Source of the DNA: Paenibacillus rhizovicinus
GTDB lineage: Bacteria; Bacillota; Bacilli; Paenibacillales; Paenibacillaceae
Direction: 5' to 3'
Length of the DNA: 64,000 nucleotides
NCBI RefSeq assembly: GCF_010365285.1
Contig: NZ_CP048286.1
Coordinates: forward strand, 6,932,001-6,996,000
This document shows, one piece after another, positions 1 to 8,767 of this stretch. The translations under genes were made by a program, and so were the position numbers. The notes under the pieces are model-generated. The model ran no database searches. It was not told the origin of the DNA and saw only the letters and a list, made by a program, of their open reading frames with translations. Position 1 is the stretch's first letter. Each line of letters opens with the position of its first letter.

Positions 1-318
1 CTGCTTTGTTATCCGTACTCCGGCGTGGCGATGGAGAAGGTCACCGTCCGCGGAGAAGGCTTCTCCTGCGAGATGCAGCTGCCGCTGCTGGAAGGCGTCG
101 GTCAGACCGCTTCGATGAAGTACGCGGAGAAGGGAAGAGGCGAGGTCTACCAAGCGGAAGGCGATTGGCTGGAAGCTTTCGGCTTCTACGACGAGAATGC
201 GAGCTTCATCGACGCGCTGCGGGAGGGATGGCCGCTGCGGGACGACTTGCGCTCCTCGCGGCAGTCGATCGATGTGATGGAAGCGATACGGGGGCGGGCG
301 ATAGCTTACCGGAAGTAA
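1..318 (+). CDS. Gfo/Idh/MocA family oxidoreductase, C-terminal part (partial)
   Basis: The reading frame is open from the first base of the window, so only the last 105 codons are present and the start lies upstream. The final residues (a helix with FIDALREG, then RQSIDVMEAIRG) resemble the C-terminal end of Gfo/Idh/MocA NAD(P)-dependent sugar or cyclitol dehydrogenases. The Rossmann domain is outside the window, so cofactor and substrate cannot be judged. Three more members of this family lie at 18005, 21544 and 26391, which fits a sugar-oxidising region. A long hairpin follows at 374-420. Confidence 0.65.
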   Translation: MLCYPYSGVAMEKVTVRGEGFSCEMQLPLLEGVGQTASMKYAEKGRGEVYQAEGDWLEAFGFYDENASFIDALREGWPLRDDLRSSRQSIDVMEAIRGRAIAYRK

Positions 319-373
319 GGAACGTAGACTGGATGTATTCATTTCACGCTTTAGACTGACCCTACTAATTGAA

Positions 374-426
374 ACAGCGACAGCCAAGGACGCGATAATA
401 AAGTCCTGGACTGTCGCTGTTCTATT
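374..426 (+). terminator. Hairpin, probable terminator of the partial dehydrogenase gene
   Basis: Bases 374-383 (ACAGCGACAG) pair perfectly with 411-420 (CTGTCGCTGT), and an inner block (384-391 with 403-409) extends the stem. A short T-rich stretch follows. It lies about 55 bp after the stop codon of the first gene. Confidence 0.6.
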
Positions 427-803
427 ACACTTGCGAATTTCTTCGAGTTGGCGATTGGCATATCATAAGTATTTTTTCATATTCTCAAGCACGACTTCAA
501 ATTCGTTAGGGATGTTGATTGTTCGGACATGGCTTCTTCTCCTTTATGAAAACGATGATAACCGACGATTCGCAGGTCGACCGGTGACGGGGCAATCATC
601 CTATTATTGCTCATCTAGCACGACCTATACCAAAGAAATTGCCAAGCGCCATAACGGTGGTATTTTGCGTGATGCCAATGAAGACCCCGGTTTTCAACTA
701 ACGGTGTTAGTCTTCGCCTTGCAGTGTTAGATGATATCATGAACGTATGCACCTGTAAAGGATAAACTTACATCGTTAGATAGGAGGACGGATAGGAACC
801 AGA
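427..803. other. Gene-poor stretch, no recognised gene
   Basis: This stretch has short open frames on both strands, including a 99-codon frame on the plus strand at 431-730, but none matches a family I recognise and none has a convincing ribosome binding site. On the minus strand a short frame ending near 460 reads NIPNEFEVVLENMKKYL before a stop, which looks protein-like and could be a remnant of a decayed gene. It is A/T-richer than its surroundings. Confidence 0.35.
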
Positions 804-804
804 T

Positions 805-844
805 GAAGCCGCCTTGTTCGCGAGACCGTGAACGAAGCGGCTTC
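805..844. terminator. Hairpin downstream of the AraC-type regulator
   Basis: GAAGCCGC at 805-812 pairs with GCGGCTTC at 837-844, and the inner bases (TTGTTCG with GAACGAA) extend the stem imperfectly. It sits six bases past the stop codon of the minus-strand regulator. There is no good T-run in the minus direction, so termination strength is uncertain. Confidence 0.45.
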
Positions 845-849
845 TTCGC

Positions 850-3096
850 TTAGCCTTCCAGAATATAATGCTGTTTGCGAAATTCGCTGGGCGTAATACC
901 GCTGATCTTCTTGAACATCCGGTTGAAGGAATTGATATTCTGATAGCCGACTTCGGACGCCACGTCCTGTATGCGCATGTCGGCGCCCTTGAGCAGCGAC
1001 TTGGCAAGGTCGATCCGATAATTGTTGATGTAATCGATGAAGTTCATGCCCGTCTTCGTCTTAAAATATGTCGATAAGTAGCTGGCCGATATATTCAGCT
1101 TATCCGACAAAATATCGAGCGTAATATCGTCGCGATAATGCTCTTCCATGTAATTCGTAACGAAATCGATAATGTTATCGCGCGACGCTTTCCGCTCGTG
1201 GATTCGGTCCGCGGCGAAAGTCAGCAGTCCAACGACGTATTGCCGCAGCTCCTCGATATTCGAGCAGCCCCGCACGCGGCCTGCCGACGACAGATAACGC
1301 TGCAGCGACGCGGCATCGAGCTGAAGAGCGTCAAGGCTTTTGGCGGCCAGTTGCGTCAAGCTGTCCGCGAATGCATAGAACTGCTCCGCGGTTGCCGCTT
1401 TCTTCTCCATGGTCCCGAATACTTTACATACGATGCGCAGGACGGACTCGCGATTCCCCGCGGCTAAGTTCATATCCAATTCCTGCTCCTGCGCTCTCGT
1501 CAGCGGCGTGTGCCATTCGGGCGGCGGGTCCGCGAGCGTGATGATCTGGGTCATATTCTCGAGCTTCCGGTTCCCCATTAAAGCTAGTACTTGCTCGTAA
1601 CCCGTCGTGAGATCGGAAGAATGGCGATATAAGTCTCCGACACCGATCGTAATGGACCAATAGCGCTGATCGAGATCGAAGATTTCCTTCAGTTGATCGA
1701 TAAACGCCGGAATATCCTCGTGCACGGCATCTCCGGATACGAGCGACAAGATCTGATCGCGCTCCAGTTGGACCGTTTGCGTCTGGACATGCTCCTTCAG
1801 ATGAGAATCGATATATTCCCTGACGAAATAAGAGGCTCTGCCCTCGTTCTCGTCGATATCCGCGTAAAAGGCAGGCGTGAATTGGAGGCGGAACAGCAGG
1901 AGACGATAAGGTACTTCAATGGCAAAATCATAGATTTCCTGATCGCTCACCTTGATATTTTTGATTTTATTCATGAATGCATAATAGCTCAGCAGCGAGT
2001 TTTTGCGAGAGTTGGCTTGGTCGATCGTATTATTGGTCTGCACGAGGTGGCGGACTTGGTCATGAATAAACTGGAATTCGTGAATATTGCTTTGCACGGA
2101 AGAGGGAGTGTTCAGCTCCTGAATCGATTTCATGATGCCTTTGATCGGATTATGGAACCGTTTCGTGAAGAACCAGGCCGCGCCAAAGCTCAGTATCGTA
2201 AAAAGCAGCAGAAGCGTGACCAGCACTTTGTTCATGTTTCTGAGACTGTCCGTCACGATATTGTCCGGAACGATGTTGACGTATTGAATGCCGGTAACGT
2301 TGCCAGTTCGGTAGAAATAAAAGTCCTTTCCGCTCTTCGCGTAGTGCTTGCCCTGCGGCAAAGCCGGCAGCGATTGAAGCTTGCTGACGTTCTCTGCGAA
2401 CAGGCTGCTGCCGCCCGTACCCAGCATCATAAACTGATCGTGCGCGGAATCGTTGAAGCTTGCCAGCATTTTGTCCGCATCCAGCATAATTATGACTTGA
2501 TAGTCGGGCAAGTAGGAGTTCCGTATCACGACTGGTATGTATCTGCCTAGGAACGAGGCTTGATTGGCGGATACCTCGCTGAAATCGGATGCCGGAAGAA
2601 TCCGAAAGCTTCCGGGCTGATCGAATTGGGAGGTCCAGAAGTCCGGCCCGTAATCGTCGCTGTGGTAATACCTCGCGAACATTTCTTGCGCATCCGCGCC
2701 GCGGTCGCTTGAGATAACGAAATCGCTTTGTTTGAAGGAAATGAAGATGTTCTGGGCCGCGATGTCCGTATGACTCAAGTAGCCGTTAATCGATTTCATC
2801 AACAGGCGGGCATTGATATAATCGATCGCCGATCGGTCGAGCGACGCGAGCTTCTCGTCTAGCAGCAGGTCGAGACCGATGCTGCGGATTTGGCTGAAAT
2901 GATTCTCGTATTTATCGATCGTCCGATTCATATTGAGCGTGTTGTAGCGGATGACTTCGGCGGCGGCGTGCTTCTTAAGCAGCGTGAAGGAGAAGAAGAA
3001 GAAGGATAGGAGCGGGACGAGGATGGCTAGAAAGCTCAGCAGCAACTGGATAAACAGGGAACCCGAAATCATCTTGAATCGCTGAATGCTTCTCAT
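850..3096 (-). CDS. Membrane-bound AraC family transcriptional regulator
   Basis: This 748-residue protein is probably an integral-membrane regulator that senses an extracellular sugar and activates the divergent neighbour. A first membrane segment lies near residues 15-40, followed by a roughly 250-residue extracytoplasmic region, a second membrane segment near 280-305 (VLVTLLLLFTILSFGAAWFF), a HAMP-like connector, and a C-terminal AraC-type double helix-turn-helix of about 105 residues (LDILSDKLNISASYLSTYF and DVASEVGYQNINSFNRMFKK). The start at 3096 is chosen because GGAGG stands six bases upstream; the frame is open further to 3165 without a good site. No kinase or receiver domain is present, so signalling is presumably direct. 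The likely target is the divergent binding-protein gene. Confidence 0.85.
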   Translation of the reverse strand: MRSIQRFKMISGSLFIQLLLSFLAILVPLLSFFFFSFTLLKKHAAAEVIRYNTLNMNRTIDKYENHFSQIRSIGLDLLLDEKLASLDRSAIDYINARLLMKSINGYLSHTDIAAQNIFISFKQSDFVISSDRGADAQEMFARYYHSDDYGPDFWTSQFDQPGSFRILPASDFSEVSANQASFLGRYIPVVIRNSYLPDYQVIIMLDADKMLASFNDSAHDQFMMLGTGGSSLFAENVSKLQSLPALPQGKHYAKSGKDFYFYRTGNVTGIQYVNIVPDNIVTDSLRNMNKVLVTLLLLFTILSFGAAWFFTKRFHNPIKGIMKSIQELNTPSSVQSNIHEFQFIHDQVRHLVQTNNTIDQANSRKNSLLSYYAFMNKIKNIKVSDQEIYDFAIEVPYRLLLFRLQFTPAFYADIDENEGRASYFVREYIDSHLKEHVQTQTVQLERDQILSLVSGDAVHEDIPAFIDQLKEIFDLDQRYWSITIGVGDLYRHSSDLTTGYEQVLALMGNRKLENMTQIITLADPPPEWHTPLTRAQEQELDMNLAAGNRESVLRIVCKVFGTMEKKAATAEQFYAFADSLTQLAAKSLDALQLDAASLQRYLSSAGRVRGCSNIEELRQYVVGLLTFAADRIHERKASRDNIIDFVTNYMEEHYRDDITLDILSDKLNISASYLSTYFKTKTGMNFIDYINNYRIDLAKSLLKGADMRIQDVASEVGYQNINSFNRMFKKISGITPSEFRKQHYILEG

Positions 3097-3321
3097 TATT
3101 TTCCTCCGATTCCTATGGAATAAATGAGATGAACCCATCGTAGCATCGGAAAAATAATTTATCAAGATCGATGATAGATTTTTATGAAAATTCAGTAAAT
3201 AAGGCTTATTGTGTCCTGCAAGCTATTAAAACGACGTTTGCATACAGGAAATAGGGGGTGCGGTCGTCGAATGAGATAGAAAGCGGAATCCAGGTCATCT
3301 GCGCAAACGGAGGGGATGCTA

Positions 3322-4941
3322 ATGGGAAAGCGGTTCGTCGCGATCTTGTTCATGATCATCGCGTTAGGATCAGCTGCGGCTTGCAGCGGCAACGAAGGCC
3401 AATCAACGACGGACGCTAATAATGGGACGACAAGGGTTGCATCCGACGCTTCATCAGAACCCCCTGCCGGCCAAGCGAGCGGAACGATGTCCGTTACTTA
3501 TATGGACGGCATGTGGGATGCGGTTATCCCATCTGCCCAAGGTCCGGCCGTATCGGCGATCGATAAGAAATTCAATATCGATTTCAAGCCGCGCTTCTCT
3601 TATATGCAGGAGTATCCCGAGAAGCTGGCGGTCACGATGGCGGGCGGCGAGCTGCCGGATATGATCGGTCTGGAAGGCCCGGATGCCAATTTCATGAAAT
3701 GGGCGAAGCAGGGCGCGTTCCTACCGTTGAACGATGAAATCAAGCGTTACCCGGCGCTCTCCGGAATTCCCGAGCGCATATGGCATTCCGTAACCGTGGA
3801 CGGCAGCATCTATGCGATTCCGAGATGGTTCACGACGAAGTACGGCAAACAGCCGGTCATCCGGCAGGACTGGCTGGACAATCTCGGCCTTAAGATGCCG
3901 ACGAATTACGAGGAACTGCTTGATGTGCTGGTCGCTTTCGCGAAGGACGATCCGGATCGGAACGGCAAGAACGACACGTACGGACTCGGACTGTCCTCCG
4001 TCGATACGGGCATGCTGTACGGAGCGGCGATGGGCGTCGAATGGGACTCGACCGCATGGTACGAGAAGAACGACCGAGGCCAGCTCGTTCCCGGCCTGAT
4101 TACGAACGGCAATAAAGAACAGGTTGATTTTCTGGCCAAGCTGTACGCGGCAGGAGCGCTGACGAAGGATTGGGCCGTCTCCAAGGCGAACGACGTGCGC
4201 AACGATTTCTTCAGCGGAAAGTACGGGATGTATTTCGAGCAGCCGTATGATTTCAGCGAGAAGCGGTTTGCTAGTCTGAGAACGCTCCAGCCGGCGGCGA
4301 AGCTGGCCGTCATACCGCCGTTCAAGCAGGACGACGGACAAAGCGGCTTTACATCCACGGGCAAAGGCTTCTATCAGATGATCATGCTGAATGCGAATTT
4401 GAAGGATAATCCGGAGAAGATCGACCGCATTCTGGGCATGCTCGATTATATGAGCGCTTGGATTCCATGGGAGGACCGTAACCCGCAAAATCCCGATTTT
4501 GACTGGCAATACGGCGGCGAAGGCAAAGGGTATGCGATGAAAGACGGCGTCGCGGTCGAGACGATCGACGGACAGGATTTGCGGCCGAAAAATTACTTGG
4601 TCGGGCGCTATTGGGCACCGAACGACGAGGCCGTGCAGCTGCCGGGCGCATTTACCGACCCGCTGGCGAAACAATTCGTGCAAGATGCGGTGAATACGCT
4701 GCAATCGGTCAAGTTTTATCAAAATCCCGTCGATGCGATCGTTTCGCCGCTGAAAGAAACGAACGAGGCTGAGCTAGAGCGGGATTTTAACGCACATGTG
4801 ACCCGGATGATCGTGGGCAGCGAAAGCATGGCGAATTGGGATGCGGCGGTCAAATGGTATTTGGATGACGGCGGACAAGCGATCATCGACGAAGTGAATC
4901 GCATGCTTGATGAAGAGCAGATCCAACCGGGATGGGGATAG
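3322..4941 (+). CDS. Extracellular solute-binding lipoprotein of a sugar ABC transporter
   Basis: The 539-residue product has an N-terminal signal ending in a lipobox (GSAAAC, cysteine near residue 21), then a low-complexity linker and a large binding-protein fold of the LipO/family 1 type common in Paenibacillus oligosaccharide transporters. The ATG at 3322 is preferred because it lies seven bases after an AGGGG-type ribosome binding site, whereas the ATG at 3316 directly abuts it. It is divergent from the AraC-type membrane regulator. Unusually, no permease genes follow, so it must work with permeases encoded elsewhere or act as a scavenging or sensing protein. The substrate is not evident. 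Confidence 0.85.
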   Translation: MGKRFVAILFMIIALGSAAACSGNEGQSTTDANNGTTRVASDASSEPPAGQASGTMSVTYMDGMWDAVIPSAQGPAVSAIDKKFNIDFKPRFSYMQEYPEKLAVTMAGGELPDMIGLEGPDANFMKWAKQGAFLPLNDEIKRYPALSGIPERIWHSVTVDGSIYAIPRWFTTKYGKQPVIRQDWLDNLGLKMPTNYEELLDVLVAFAKDDPDRNGKNDTYGLGLSSVDTGMLYGAAMGVEWDSTAWYEKNDRGQLVPGLITNGNKEQVDFLAKLYAAGALTKDWAVSKANDVRNDFFSGKYGMYFEQPYDFSEKRFASLRTLQPAAKLAVIPPFKQDDGQSGFTSTGKGFYQMIMLNANLKDNPEKIDRILGMLDYMSAWIPWEDRNPQNPDFDWQYGGEGKGYAMKDGVAVETIDGQDLRPKNYLVGRYWAPNDEAVQLPGAFTDPLAKQFVQDAVNTLQSVKFYQNPVDAIVSPLKETNEAELERDFNAHVTRMIVGSESMANWDAAVKWYLDDGGQAIIDEVNRMLDEEQIQPGWG

Positions 4942-4947
4942 GCGGGA

Positions 4948-4987
4948 GCAAGTAGAATAAGCGTTAAGCAAGTAGAATAAGCGTTAA
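4948..4987. repeat. Two exact tandem copies of a 20-bp unit
   Basis: The unit GCAAGTAGAATAAGCGTTAA occupies 4948-4967 and is repeated without change at 4968-4987, just after the stop codon of the binding-protein gene and before its terminator. Confidence 0.9.
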
Positions 4988-5013
4988 GGGAGAAAACGAA
5001 CCGATAGATTGGA

Positions 5014-5041
5014 GCCTCTGCGAGATGCAGAGGCTTTTTTG
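5014..5041 (+). terminator. Rho-independent terminator after the binding-protein gene
   Basis: A perfect 8-bp stem (GCCTCTGC at 5014-5021 with GCAGAGGC at 5027-5034) with a five-base loop is followed by six T residues. Confidence 0.9.
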
Positions 5042-5257
5042 TCATAGGCGCGATACCGGCCAATCCGCAGTGTCTGGCGTGCTGCGAAACGTGAATGCGG
5101 GCAAACGGGCTGCTGCGGCTGCCAAACGGACTGGTCGATTTTAACGCTGTTTCACTTATTTTTGCATGCATGATAAATAGTTGAAGCAGTCAAAGAACTG
5201 GCGATTTCCTTCCGCTATCAGTTGCTCTAGGCTTGGAATGAGGCTTAGAAGCAGAGA
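5042..5257. other. Leader region upstream of the amino-sugar cluster
   Basis: No coding signal is seen. The stretch from about 5120 to 5190 is A/T-rich and is the likely site of the promoter for the NagB-like gene, but no convincing pair of promoter boxes could be fixed. A purine-rich ribosome binding site (AAAAGGAG) precedes the ATG at 5275. Confidence 0.4.
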
Positions 5258-5274
5258 AAAGGAGACCAGACGCT

Positions 5275-6174
5275 ATGTGTCCGATTGCGAATCAAGAGCT
5301 TTACGCGTGGTGCAAAGTTCCGGTTGAACAATTGACAGCGCATCCGGACCGGAAAATCCCGCTTCGGATCGTTACGGATTCGGCCGAAATGGGCACGGCG
5401 ATGGCCAGGGAATTCGCAGACGACATCCGCCGGGCGAACGAAGAGGGTCGGCCGTACCGCGCAATCGTGCCTTGCGGGCCGAAGGCGTGGTATGAACCGT
5501 TCGCGGCGATCGTGAACGAAGAAGAAATCTCGCTGCGGAACATGACCGTGTTCCATATGGACGAATGTCTGGATTGGGAAGGAAAGCCGCTCGCGGAAGG
5601 CGATCCGTACAATTTCCGGACGTTCATGGAGCGGCACTTCTACGGCGGCATTCGTCCGGAGCTGGCCGTCCCGTTGGAACAGCGGTTTTTCCCGCTGCCA
5701 GCCGCGATGGAAACGATCAAAGCCCGCATCGCCGAGGCGCCGATCGATCTCACGCTTGGAGGCTGGGGCCAAGACGGCCACCTGGCCTACAATCAGGCGA
5801 GAAGACATCCGTATAGCGCCATTACGGTGGAGCAGCTGCGCAATTCGGAGCTTCGCGTGCAGGAGAATAACCTCGACACGATCATCGCGTTAGCCCATCG
5901 CACCTATGGCGGGGCTTACCAATTCGTGCCGCCGATGTCGATCACGCTGGGCATGAAAGAATGCTTGTCGGCCAAGAAAGTGCGCATCTACAGCGACACC
6001 GGCGCTTGGAAGCAAACCGCTTTGCGGGTCGCGCTCTTCTCGGAAGAAAGTTCGGAATACCCGCTGACATTGCTTCAAACGCATCCCGACGCGCTTATCA
6101 CGGCGACGCTGGAAACGGCCAGGCATCCCATCGCGGAAAACCAGGACTGGGCGTGGACCGGGGTGAATGCATGA
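5275..6174 (+). CDS. NagB-like glucosamine-6-phosphate deaminase/isomerase family protein
   Basis: The 299-residue protein belongs to the NagB/6-phosphogluconolactonase superfamily, which isomerises or deaminates sugar phosphates in the cytoplasm. Family motifs are visible: HMDEC near residue 97 (matching the MDEY segment of NagB) and GGWGQDGHLAYNQ near 161-173 (matching GGIGSDGHIAFNEP), so the catalytic Asp-His pair is present. The glutamate that completes the ring-opening triad in characterised NagB (E148 in E. coli) is a glutamine here. That suggests altered activity or another substrate. It overlaps the next gene by four bases (ATGA), so the two are translationally coupled. It heads the amino-sugar cluster. 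Confidence 0.8.
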   Translation: MCPIANQELYAWCKVPVEQLTAHPDRKIPLRIVTDSAEMGTAMAREFADDIRRANEEGRPYRAIVPCGPKAWYEPFAAIVNEEEISLRNMTVFHMDECLDWEGKPLAEGDPYNFRTFMERHFYGGIRPELAVPLEQRFFPLPAAMETIKARIAEAPIDLTLGGWGQDGHLAYNQARRHPYSAITVEQLRNSELRVQENNLDTIIALAHRTYGGAYQFVPPMSITLGMKECLSAKKVRIYSDTGAWKQTALRVALFSEESSEYPLTLLQTHPDALITATLETARHPIAENQDWAWTGVNA

Positions 6175-7397
6175 ACGCGCTTCGGCCAATCCATGGCGAG
6201 GCATCCTACCGGTATGCGCGATTGATCGGAACCGGGGGCATCGGCTCGGGCATCCTCTTCCGTCTCGCCGGCGAGCAGACGCTCGGCAGGAACGAAAGCC
6301 GGCTGGGCGAGCTGACGGAAGCGCAGGATTACTGCAAGCTCCATATCATCTGCCATTACCCGGCCGTACTGCTGCAAGCGGGAGCCGCGAACGAAACCGG
6401 GCATGGATTCGAGCTGGTTCCGATCGGCAAAGTAGGCGCGGATTCGGAAGGCGAGTCGCTTATTCGGCAGCTGCGCGGGTCCGGAATGTCCGTCGAGCAT
6501 GTCGGCCAGGTGACGGGCGCTAGAACGCTTTTCAGCGTTTGCTTCCAATACCCCGATTTGGCAGGCGGCAATATTACGACGTCCAACGGCGCCAGCAGCC
6601 TCGTGCAGCCGGAGGATATCGAACGTGCTTTTGCCGGATATGCCTTCACCGGGCAGTCCGACCGCTTCGGCGCGAACGAGATCGTGCTTGCCGCTCCGGA
6701 AGTGCCGCTCCCGGCCCGAATGGCGCTGCTTGCGAGGGGCAGGGCGAGGGGGAGCTTCACCGCGGCATCGGTGCTCGCTTCCGAGGTCGCCGCCTTCGGG
6801 GAAGCCGGCGGCTGGGAGCTGACGGACCTGCTTGCGGTCAATGCGGAAGAAGCGCGCGCTATAGCCGCGCCGGATCAGGAGCGGGATTCAGCGGGGGGCG
6901 GCAGCAGCGGCAGCATCGTCAAGGGCATCACCAGCGGCAGCGGCAGCAAGGACAGCGATAGCAAGGACAGCGAAAGCAGAGACATCGCGGTGCGCTGCGC
7001 CGCGTTTCTGTCGCGCCGCAATCCGCGCATCAAATTCGTGATGACGGACGGCGCCGCCGGCTGCTACAGCTATGCCGAAGGCGAGCTGATCCATACGCCG
7101 CCGCTGCGCGTGGCCGCCGTCAACACGGCAGGCGCGGGCGACGCGATGCTGGGCGGCATCCTAAGCGGCCTCTGCTGCGGACTGCCATTCGCGAAGCATG
7201 CCGACGAATCGCATTTCGGCGCAGAGCCGCTCGAGAGCGCGGTCGAGCTCGGGACGCTGCTTGCCGCGCTCTCCGTCACATCCCCGCATTCGATTCATCC
7301 GGATGCGAGTGCAAGCAGGCTTGCCAAATTTGCCAGAGAGCACCGGATTGCGCTTGGCAAAGCGTTCGCTTATATGCTGTCGACTAGCGAAACATGA
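6171..7397 (+). CDS. PfkB family carbohydrate kinase
   Basis: The 408-residue protein has both ribokinase-family signatures: an N-terminal glycine-rich GTGGIGSG near residue 16 and the C-terminal NTAGAGDAMLGGILSGL, whose aspartate is the catalytic base. The likely role is ATP-dependent phosphorylation of a sugar for the NagB-like partner. The start at 6171 overlaps the NagB-like stop codon (ATGA). The frame extends upstream to 5961 but that part lies inside the preceding gene. About 30 residues near 240-270 form a Gly/Ser then Lys-Asp-Ser repeat that is unusual for the family and probably is a flexible surface loop. The specific substrate is inferred from context only. Confidence 0.8.
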   Translation: MNALRPIHGEASYRYARLIGTGGIGSGILFRLAGEQTLGRNESRLGELTEAQDYCKLHIICHYPAVLLQAGAANETGHGFELVPIGKVGADSEGESLIRQLRGSGMSVEHVGQVTGARTLFSVCFQYPDLAGGNITTSNGASSLVQPEDIERAFAGYAFTGQSDRFGANEIVLAAPEVPLPARMALLARGRARGSFTAASVLASEVAAFGEAGGWELTDLLAVNAEEARAIAAPDQERDSAGGGSSGSIVKGITSGSGSKDSDSKDSESRDIAVRCAAFLSRRNPRIKFVMTDGAAGCYSYAEGELIHTPPLRVAAVNTAGAGDAMLGGILSGLCCGLPFAKHADESHFGAEPLESAVELGTLLAALSVTSPHSIHPDASASRLAKFAREHRIALGKAFAYMLSTSET

Positions 7398-7415
7398 GAG
7401 GAGGAGGGAACGATC

Positions 7416-7733
7416 ATGGCGTTTAAATTGCGGCTTGTGCAGCGATTTCAAGCTGCTAACAGAGCGGAGTTCTTGGAACTTGAGCATCAATTCGCGGAGC
7501 TGGAGCGCAGGCACGACGACTTTCCGAAAGGAAAGCGGTATCTGCCATTCAGCGGCAGGGAACCGCTCAACACGCTGATCTGGGAATGCGAATTCGAGAC
7601 GCTCGCGGAGGTGCAGCAAGCGCTAGCGTTCTTCGAAGGGGATCACAGGCACGAAGAGCTGGCGAAGCGTCAGCTGCCGTATTTCCAAGATGCGCATACC
7701 GAAATTTACGAAACATTGGAGGGAGATCGATGA
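7416..7733 (+). CDS. Small conserved protein, ABM/NIPSNAP-like fold possible
   Basis: This 105-residue protein has no signal peptide or membrane segment. Its pattern of strand, helix with ELEHQFAELERR, strand (LIWECEFETL) and helix (VQQALAFFEG) resembles small dimeric alpha/beta-barrel proteins of the NIPSNAP/ABM type, but this is a fold impression only. A GAGGAGG ribosome binding site precedes ATG 7416. The stop overlaps the start of the PIG-L gene (ATGA), so it is translated as part of the amino-sugar operon. Its function is unknown. Confidence 0.7.
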   Translation: MAFKLRLVQRFQAANRAEFLELEHQFAELERRHDDFPKGKRYLPFSGREPLNTLIWECEFETLAEVQQALAFFEGDHRHEELAKRQLPYFQDAHTEIYETLEGDR

Positions 7734-8566
7734 CCGATACCGTGCTGCGGATCGAGGACGTCATTCCGGAATCCAATATCGTCATCGTCTCTCCGCATTA
7801 CGACGATGTGCTGTTCTTCCTGGGCGGGTACATCCAGGAGCTGAAGGAACGCGGGCTTCTGAACACGAAGCGATTCCGCGTGATCAACGTGTTCTCGCGC
7901 AGCAATTATCTGGCGCATACCGGCAGCGGCAATTTCGACGCGAGCTTGGAGCGGATCAAGCTGGCGACGGGGAAGCGGCTGATCGAGGACTTGGATTGCA
8001 TCGACGAGCTTCTTGGGCCTTGCAATTACGGCTACGAGCTGCTTGGAGAGCGGGAATGCTTCACGCGCGGCAAAGCGATGGCGAGCAGCGAGATGGAGTT
8101 TCCCCATGGGATGTTCGAGCATTTCGATGAGCGGGACGACGAGATCTTCGACCGGATGCTGGCGCGGTGCCGCGAGTGGGCGATGCAGCCGGACACGGCG
8201 TACGTGTTTCCGATCGCGTTTAAGGAGCATATCGACCACTTCATCGTCCGCGAAGCCGCCGTCCGCACGGCCGCAGAGACGAGGGGAGAAGCGCGGGCGG
8301 CGTTTTATTTTCAAGAGGATAAGCCTTATGGGGGAATCGCGACGCCCGAAGAAATGGCGCGGACGGACGCCTTCGTCAGGGAGCACGAGCTCGAATGCAG
8401 GGTTTATCGCCATCATCCCGAGAAGGTCATCGAGCTCGCGTTCAAGCACTATATCAGCCAAGTGGACGACGTGTACCGAATCGGCGTTCGCAACCGGGCG
8501 GACGTCTTAAGCAAGCAGTATGGAACGCCGCATGCCGTCGATCAAATCTACCGTTACCGGGGTTAA
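7730..8566 (+). CDS. PIG-L (LmbE-like) family N-acetyl-sugar deacetylase
   Basis: The 278-residue protein carries the zinc-binding signature of PIG-L deacetylases near its N-terminus as SPHYDDVLFFLGG (canonical AHPDDE, with Pro replaced by Tyr) and a second H-x-D-H motif (HIDHFIVREA near residue 165). Members remove the acetyl group from N-acetylglucosaminyl compounds; archaeal diacetylchitobiose deacetylases are in this family. No signal peptide is present, so it acts in the cytoplasm. The ATG overlaps the preceding stop codon. With the kinase and NagB-like protein it suggests a route GlcNAc-compound, then deacetylated sugar, then phosphate, then isomerised product. Confidence 0.82.
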   Translation: MTDTVLRIEDVIPESNIVIVSPHYDDVLFFLGGYIQELKERGLLNTKRFRVINVFSRSNYLAHTGSGNFDASLERIKLATGKRLIEDLDCIDELLGPCNYGYELLGERECFTRGKAMASSEMEFPHGMFEHFDERDDEIFDRMLARCREWAMQPDTAYVFPIAFKEHIDHFIVREAAVRTAAETRGEARAAFYFQEDKPYGGIATPEEMARTDAFVREHELECRVYRHHPEKVIELAFKHYISQVDDVYRIGVRNRADVLSKQYGTPHAVDQIYRYRG

Positions 8567-8767
8567 TCGTTGAGCGGAAGATGCGATGGGGAACGCCGCT
8601 GCGCGCGGTTCGTTATTCCGAGCGCAGAAACGGAGAGGATTGGTTTGCGTTTGCGTCGCGATACGTTAATGCAGCATTCGGCTGGCGCTTCTCCACGATC
8701 GACTGCCCGCTTCGCTCCGCAGTTATACGCATCCGAATTACAGCTTTTCAACCAAGGAGGGATCCGT
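8567..8767. other. Gap before the GH42-like gene
   Basis: The frame of the downstream gene is open through this gap, but it lacks a ribosome binding site until 8753-8760 (AAGGAGGG), so I treat the 200 bases as untranslated. No terminator is obvious, so the GH42-like gene may be read from the upstream operon as well as from a local promoter. Confidence 0.4.

Noticed and set aside
5961..6170. Extended start of the PfkB kinase
   Set aside because: That part overlaps the NagB-like coding region in another frame, and the ATGA overlap at 6171 is the natural start.
8570..8767. N-terminal extension of the GH42-like protein
   Set aside because: The frame is open but arginine-rich and unconserved in appearance, and the strong ribosome binding site lies just before GTG 8768.
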